Assembly (NCBI RefSeq): GCF_037975245.1
Contig: NC_092573.1
Location: forward strand, 7,488,501-7,552,500
Reading direction: 5' to 3'
Source: Apostichopus japonicus
Lineage: Eukaryota > Echinodermata > Holothuroidea > Aspidochirotida > Stichopodidae
Length of the DNA stretch: 64,000 bases
A program made the position numbers and the translations under genes. The notes under the pieces were generated by a model. That model saw only the letters and a list, made by a program, of their open reading frames with translations. It was not told where the DNA came from and ran no database searches. Shown piece after piece: positions 60,283 to 64,000 of this stretch (position 1 is the first letter of the stretch; each line of letters begins with the position of its first letter).

Positions 60283-60379
60283 GTAGGCCTACTTTAAAGA
60301 ATTGGCTCAAGCCGGGTTAAGATTTCTGAAAGTTCTATGGTAATGATTGTGGCCTTCATCATTTCATCATAGGCCATCT

Positions 60380-60680
60380 ATAGCAGCGCAACATTATTAC
60401 ATGATAATACAAAGTCTATAGCAGTTCATTACACAATAGAGATTCTATAGTAGTAGGCTACATCGTTACATGATAGAGGTTCCAGAGAGTACATCATCGA
60501 TGCACAACAGAGAAGCTATAGCAGCACATGGTTACATAATAGAGAACAATAACATGACATAAAAATATAGATCTGCAGCAGTACATCTACATAAAAGAGA
60601 ATCTGTAGCAGTACATCGTTACATGGTATAGATCTACAGCAATACATTGTTACATAAAGTTGAAAGTTAAAAGTTGAAGG
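60380..60680. repeat. Degenerate repeat of about 35-40 bp
   Basis: Words such as CTATAGCAGTACATCGTTAC and ATAATAGAG recur loosely. The array is related to the cleaner one at 61050-61366 on the other side of a SINE. Confidence 0.75.
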
Positions 60681-60719
60681 TTTACAGTCTTGTATGAGGC
60701 TAATGCCTCCTCACACGAC

Positions 60720-61044
60720 TTTACAACTTAACCCCTGGTCATTGGTAACTTGTCACACCCACACACCAAAGTGTGCACAATTCAATCGATCTCTCCTGGG
60801 GCACCACAGTGCACCCCACCACGTGTCCCCCGGGGGACTTCCCATAGGGTGCATCCACAAACCGGCGCATGCAACTATATTTACAAGTTACCTCGCAGGT
60901 CCCCATTTATACACCTGGGTGAAGAGAGGCCATGGAGATAAAGCGCCTTGCCCAAGGACACAACGCAATGATCTGGCCAGGGCTCGAACCTGTAATCCTT
61001 AGATCACAAGTCCACTGCCTTAACCACTTGACCACAACGCCCTC
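60720..61044 (-). mobile_element. tRNA-derived SINE (family A)
   Basis: Reverse complement of the 2436-2828 copy. The head, read from 61044, is GAGGGCGTTGTGGTCAAGTG with the same GGTTCGAGCCC B box, and the shared body extends to CCAATGACCAGGGG. The 3' tail differs from that copy. It interrupts a tandem array. Confidence 0.85.
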
Positions 61045-61049
61045 CCCTA

Positions 61050-61366
61050 CATAATGTAGATTCTATAGTAGTGCATCTTTACATAATATAGATTCTATAT
61101 TAGTGCAAAATACATAATATAGATATTTATAGCAGTACATTATTAAATATGTGCGTTGTTACATAATATAGATTCTATATTAGTGCAAAATACATAATAT
61201 AGATATCTATAGCAGTTGATTATTAAATATGTGCGTTGTTACATAATATAGATTCTATATTAGTGCAAAATACATAATATAGATATCTATAGCAGTACAT
61301 TATTAAATATGTGCGTTGTTACATAATATAGATTCTATATTAGTGCAAAATACATAATATAGATAT
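61050..61366. repeat. 80-bp minisatellite
   Basis: About four units containing GTTACATAATATAGATTCTA, TTAGTGCAAAATACATAATA and TTATTAAATATGTGCG. The last copy is cut off by the LTR that starts at 61367. Confidence 0.93.
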
Positions 61367-61560
61367 TGTTCTTACGTAAACAATAATCAATCTGAAACAA
61401 GGATTTTTTGATTCTCTCTGCTGTATTTGTCGATCATTTTACGGATTAACACGCCATCTGTAAACTTCTTTTCTTCCTTTTCTTCACCTTTGACCCTTAA
61501 TCACAACTTTTTTTATATCTCATAGCGCCCTCTACTCTCGTCTTTAAATCCTTCAGAACA
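61367..61560 (-). mobile_element. 3' LTR of a BEL/Pao retrotransposon
   Basis: Read on the minus strand it begins TGTTCTGAAGG (61560) and ends CGTAAGAACA (61367), with TGTTCT/AGAACA inverted tips. It is directly preceded by a purine tract (AAGAAGGGGAGAA, 61561-61573) that fits a polypurine tract. The left edge coincides with interruption of the 80-bp array. Only one LTR is in the window, so the boundaries are inferred rather than shown by comparison. Confidence 0.72.
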
Positions 61561-61846
61561 TTCTCCCCTTCTTCGACCAAATGTCGAAACCTAGGTAAAC
61601 CTATCACCATAACTGTTAACAGACTGAACAAAAAAAGTAAAAAGGAACCCGATGCTCTATAATCAACCCTACACTCAAACTACATCAGGCTACTTAGCCT
61701 AACAAATATCATCCCAACAATGTATACACTGTAACAAAAAAGAAAGATTTTCCAAAACATGTTCTTCTCAAAACCTCCAAACATCATTAGCAACAGATGA
61801 CTCAAAATTAAAAATAGAACTTATTAACACTTAAATTTAAATACTT

Positions 61847-64000
61847 CTACTCACACAACTCCAAATGACACACTTTTGTGATATTTCTAATCACCTCACC
61901 CCTGCTGGTCTTAATCTTTACCACTCTAATATGGCCATCTGGACCAGGAAACACTTCCTTTATCCTTCCTAATGGCCACTGACCTCTAACTACATCTTTT
62001 TCCATTACCAAAACTAAGTCATCGACCTTCAAATCAACTTTTTCCTTATGCCACTTTTTTCGACGATTCAAGGAAGGTAACCACTCCCTGAGCCATCTTT
62101 GCCAGAAATGGCGCATCAGCTCCTGCACACGGCGCCATCTCCTCCTTGGACTATATTTTGTGCTATCTACAATTTCCTCTGATGCAAATGTTCCACCCAT
62201 AGACCCATGCAGGAAATGATTTGGTGTCAATGGGGTCATGTCTTTGGGAGAGGCTGACACATACGTCAATGGTCTTGAGTTAATTATACCTTCGGCACCA
62301 ACAAAGGCTGAATGAAGCTCTTCATCGGTCACGTCTGCATCACCTAGAACTGCCTGAATAGCTCTCTTACTTGTCTTGATTAGTGCTTCATGAGCACCAC
62401 CAAAATGAGGTGACAATGGGGGTAAGAAATGCCACCTCATCTGACCCGCTGTCACCTCTTGGACCTTTGATTTGTCAATCAACCTGAACAACTCTTTTAG
62501 CTCCCGAGACGCACCCACAAAATTAGTTCCATTGTCTGAGAAAACTTCCTCAGGCTCACCTCTTCGACTCACAAATCTATAGAACGCATTTAAGAACGTA
62601 TCTGTATCAAGACCATAGGCTATTTCTAAATGTACCGCTCTAGTACTTAAGCAAGTGAAGAGACACAAATATCGCTTAGTCCTCACACGACCTCTTCCCT
62701 GGATAGTGAGAAAAGGTCCAGCATAATCAACAGCAACCTTAGAAAACGCCCTTAAGGTCACAGTCACCCTTCTCTTTGGTAACGGTGCCATTACTTGTTC
62801 ACCACCCTTAACGCTTCTCAACTTACACTGGTTACAATTAGTTTCGCACTCCCTGATCTCTTCACGACCATGTACCACCCAGTACTTTTCACTTATCTTT
62901 GACAGAATATAATTAGTACCCTGAACGTGATTACCATCAGTATGATATTTCCTAACTATCAAACGTGTCAGAGCATGTTTGCGAGGGAGAATAACGGGGA
63001 ATCTCACATCATATGGCAGTGTCTCAACGACACTCAACCGACCAGTCATCCTGAGCAAGCCATCGTCATCTATCTTAGGCAACAAGGATTTCAAGGCACT
63101 GTTTGAACCTACAGCACCACCCTTCTTAATATTTTCTATGTCTCGACTGAATGCGTCCTCCTGTGCGACGCACACTAAATAGTTCTCTGCATCTTGAATT
63201 TCATCCAGCTTCAAAACTTTACCCTTTGATCTATCTTCACTCTTACTACGACAATTGTTGATGAAACGAAACACATATGCCGTAACTCTACGCATTCTTT
63301 CCCAACTACTGAAACGACAAGGGTTTAACTTCCACTCATCAAATGTTGGTACAACCACCTTCCTATTCATCATTGATACCACTACTTTACGTTGGTCAGA
63401 CCCAACCACATCGTTCACTGTGTTTACAGGCCAACATGTCGGATCACCATAAAGAAACTCAGGCCCACTCGACCATTTTTCATGCTCTATCATCTTCACA
63501 ACCGTTGTACCCCGCGAAGCTAAATCCGCAGGATTATCTTTACCCGGCACATGACGCCACTGTGCTGGGTTTGTCAAATGTTGGATCTCCCCAACTCTAT
63601 TTGCAACAAACGGCTTAAACAACTTACTCCTCCCTCTTATCCAATAGCGGACATTTTGACTGTCTACCCAAAAGACAACATCTTCTAATCTGTAGCACAA
63701 TACTGATGAGATTGAACCAGCCAACTTCAATCCCAACATTGCACCCATTAATTCTAATTTAGAAATGCTGAGTGCTTTCAAAGGAGCCACCTTTGTCTTG
63801 GATGCAATGAGGCGAACAGTCACACCACTATTTGTCTCACTTCGTGCATACGCTACAGCAGCATATGCATCCTTACTAGCATCAGTGAATACATGAATGG
63901 ATGTTTTACCACTCTCATACTCAATACATCTAGGCACCACTACTTTGTCAAGGTTTTGCAAATCGCTGACCCAAGCTTTAACCTTTAATGCTAACTCTTG
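61847..64000 (-). CDS. BEL/Pao retrotransposon pol, C-terminal part (RNase H, integrase)
   Basis: An uninterrupted minus-strand frame runs from the window edge to the stop at 61847-61849. Using the 704-residue stretch from 63961: RNase H with FTDAS (D27), KLELMGA (E70), WVDSQ (D100) and KDNPADLAS (D142); integrase zinc motif H340, H345, C376, C379; catalytic D412 (VDYAGPF), D476 (SDNGTNF) and E525 (GGAHEA); and a C-terminal domain of the kind usual in BEL/Pao elements (VDLKVDDLVLV, WPLGRIKEVFPG). The frame stays open for the 13 codons from 63961 to 64000, so protease and reverse transcriptase should lie beyond the edge. No stop or frameshift is seen and all catalytic residues are present, so the copy looks recent. 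It is a genomic retroelement, not a host gene. Confidence 0.93.
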   Translation of the reverse strand, partial: QELALKVKAWVSDLQNLDKVVVPRCIEYESGKTSIHVFTDASKDAYAAVAYARSETNSGVTVRLIASKTKVAPLKALSISKLELMGAMLGLKLAGSISSVLCYRLEDVVFWVDSQNVRYWIRGRSKLFKPFVANRVGEIQHLTNPAQWRHVPGKDNPADLASRGTTVVKMIEHEKWSSGPEFLYGDPTCWPVNTVNDVVGSDQRKVVVSMMNRKVVVPTFDEWKLNPCRFSSWERMRRVTAYVFRFINNCRSKSEDRSKGKVLKLDEIQDAENYLVCVAQEDAFSRDIENIKKGGAVGSNSALKSLLPKIDDDGLLRMTGRLSVVETLPYDVRFPVILPRKHALTRLIVRKYHTDGNHVQGTNYILSKISEKYWVVHGREEIRECETNCNQCKLRSVKGGEQVMAPLPKRRVTVTLRAFSKVAVDYAGPFLTIQGRGRVRTKRYLCLFTCLSTRAVHLEIAYGLDTDTFLNAFYRFVSRRGEPEEVFSDNGTNFVGASRELKELFRLIDKSKVQEVTAGQMRWHFLPPLSPHFGGAHEALIKTSKRAIQAVLGDADVTDEELHSAFVGAEGIINSRPLTYVSASPKDMTPLTPNHFLHGSMGGTFASEEIVDSTKYSPRRRWRRVQELMRHFWQRWLREWLPSLNRRKKWHKEKVDLKVDDLVLVMEKDVVRGQWPLGRIKEVFPGPDGHIRVVKIKTSRGEVIRNITKVCHLELCE

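Noticed and set aside
62979-63618. Plus-strand frames of 65-91 codons
   Set aside because: Antisense shadows of the BEL/Pao pol frame.

Overview
This is animal nuclear DNA. Coding sequence is split into short exons with GT..AG introns, non-LTR and BEL/Pao retroelements and tRNA-derived SINEs are present, and microsatellites and minisatellites are very dense. The conserved proteins, the deuterostome-like gene set, the hAT-type elements and the patches of AGGCCTA suggest a marine invertebrate deuterostome, possibly an echinoderm. That placement is inference; the sequence does not settle it.

Three host genes can be assembled exon by exon with intron phases that agree at every junction. (1) A plus-strand gene for a multi-PDZ protein resembling the C-terminal part of pro-interleukin-16/PDZD2 (exons 5445-10635; its 5' part lies outside the window or was not recognised). 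(2) A complete minus-strand NAA35 gene, the auxiliary subunit of the NatC N-terminal acetyltransferase: 15 coding exons from 33521 down to 17043, 746 residues. (3) A plus-strand TPGS2 gene, a subunit of the tubulin polyglutamylase complex: 8 exons, 45425-54563, 298 residues. The three gene products act in unrelated processes and nothing suggests co-regulation. NAA35 and TPGS2 are divergently oriented and separated by about 12 kb packed with mobile elements.

Layout: 1-5444, microsatellites, a SINE and a 1.75 kb 25-bp minisatellite; 5445-10800, PDZ gene with an intronic 25-bp array and a 1.67 kb hAT-like element; 10980-16860, minisatellites, a LINE fragment and a SINE fragment; 17043-33521, NAA35, most of whose longer introns carry their own unrelated tandem array; 34280-45400, a second hAT-like element, a foldback element, a SINE, a degenerate satellite, and a hAT-like element interrupted by a LINE; 45425-54563, TPGS2 with SINEs and GGGCCC-rich repeats in its introns; 54642-57601, a large foldback element beginning 78 bp after the TPGS2 stop; 57620-58885, a LINE; 59470-61366, minisatellites with a SINE; 61367-64000, the 3' half of a BEL/Pao retrotransposon, minus strand, running off the edge.

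The most unusual structures are two foldback elements whose inverted arms are made of tandem repeats and which are bounded by perfect 8-bp duplications (37023-37596, 54642-57601), two hAT-like elements that share a core but have unrelated ends (7794-9465, 34280-35928), and a minisatellite whose unit contains the NAA35 stop codon (16866-17048). No search could be run; family names rest on recognised motifs and remembered family sequences.
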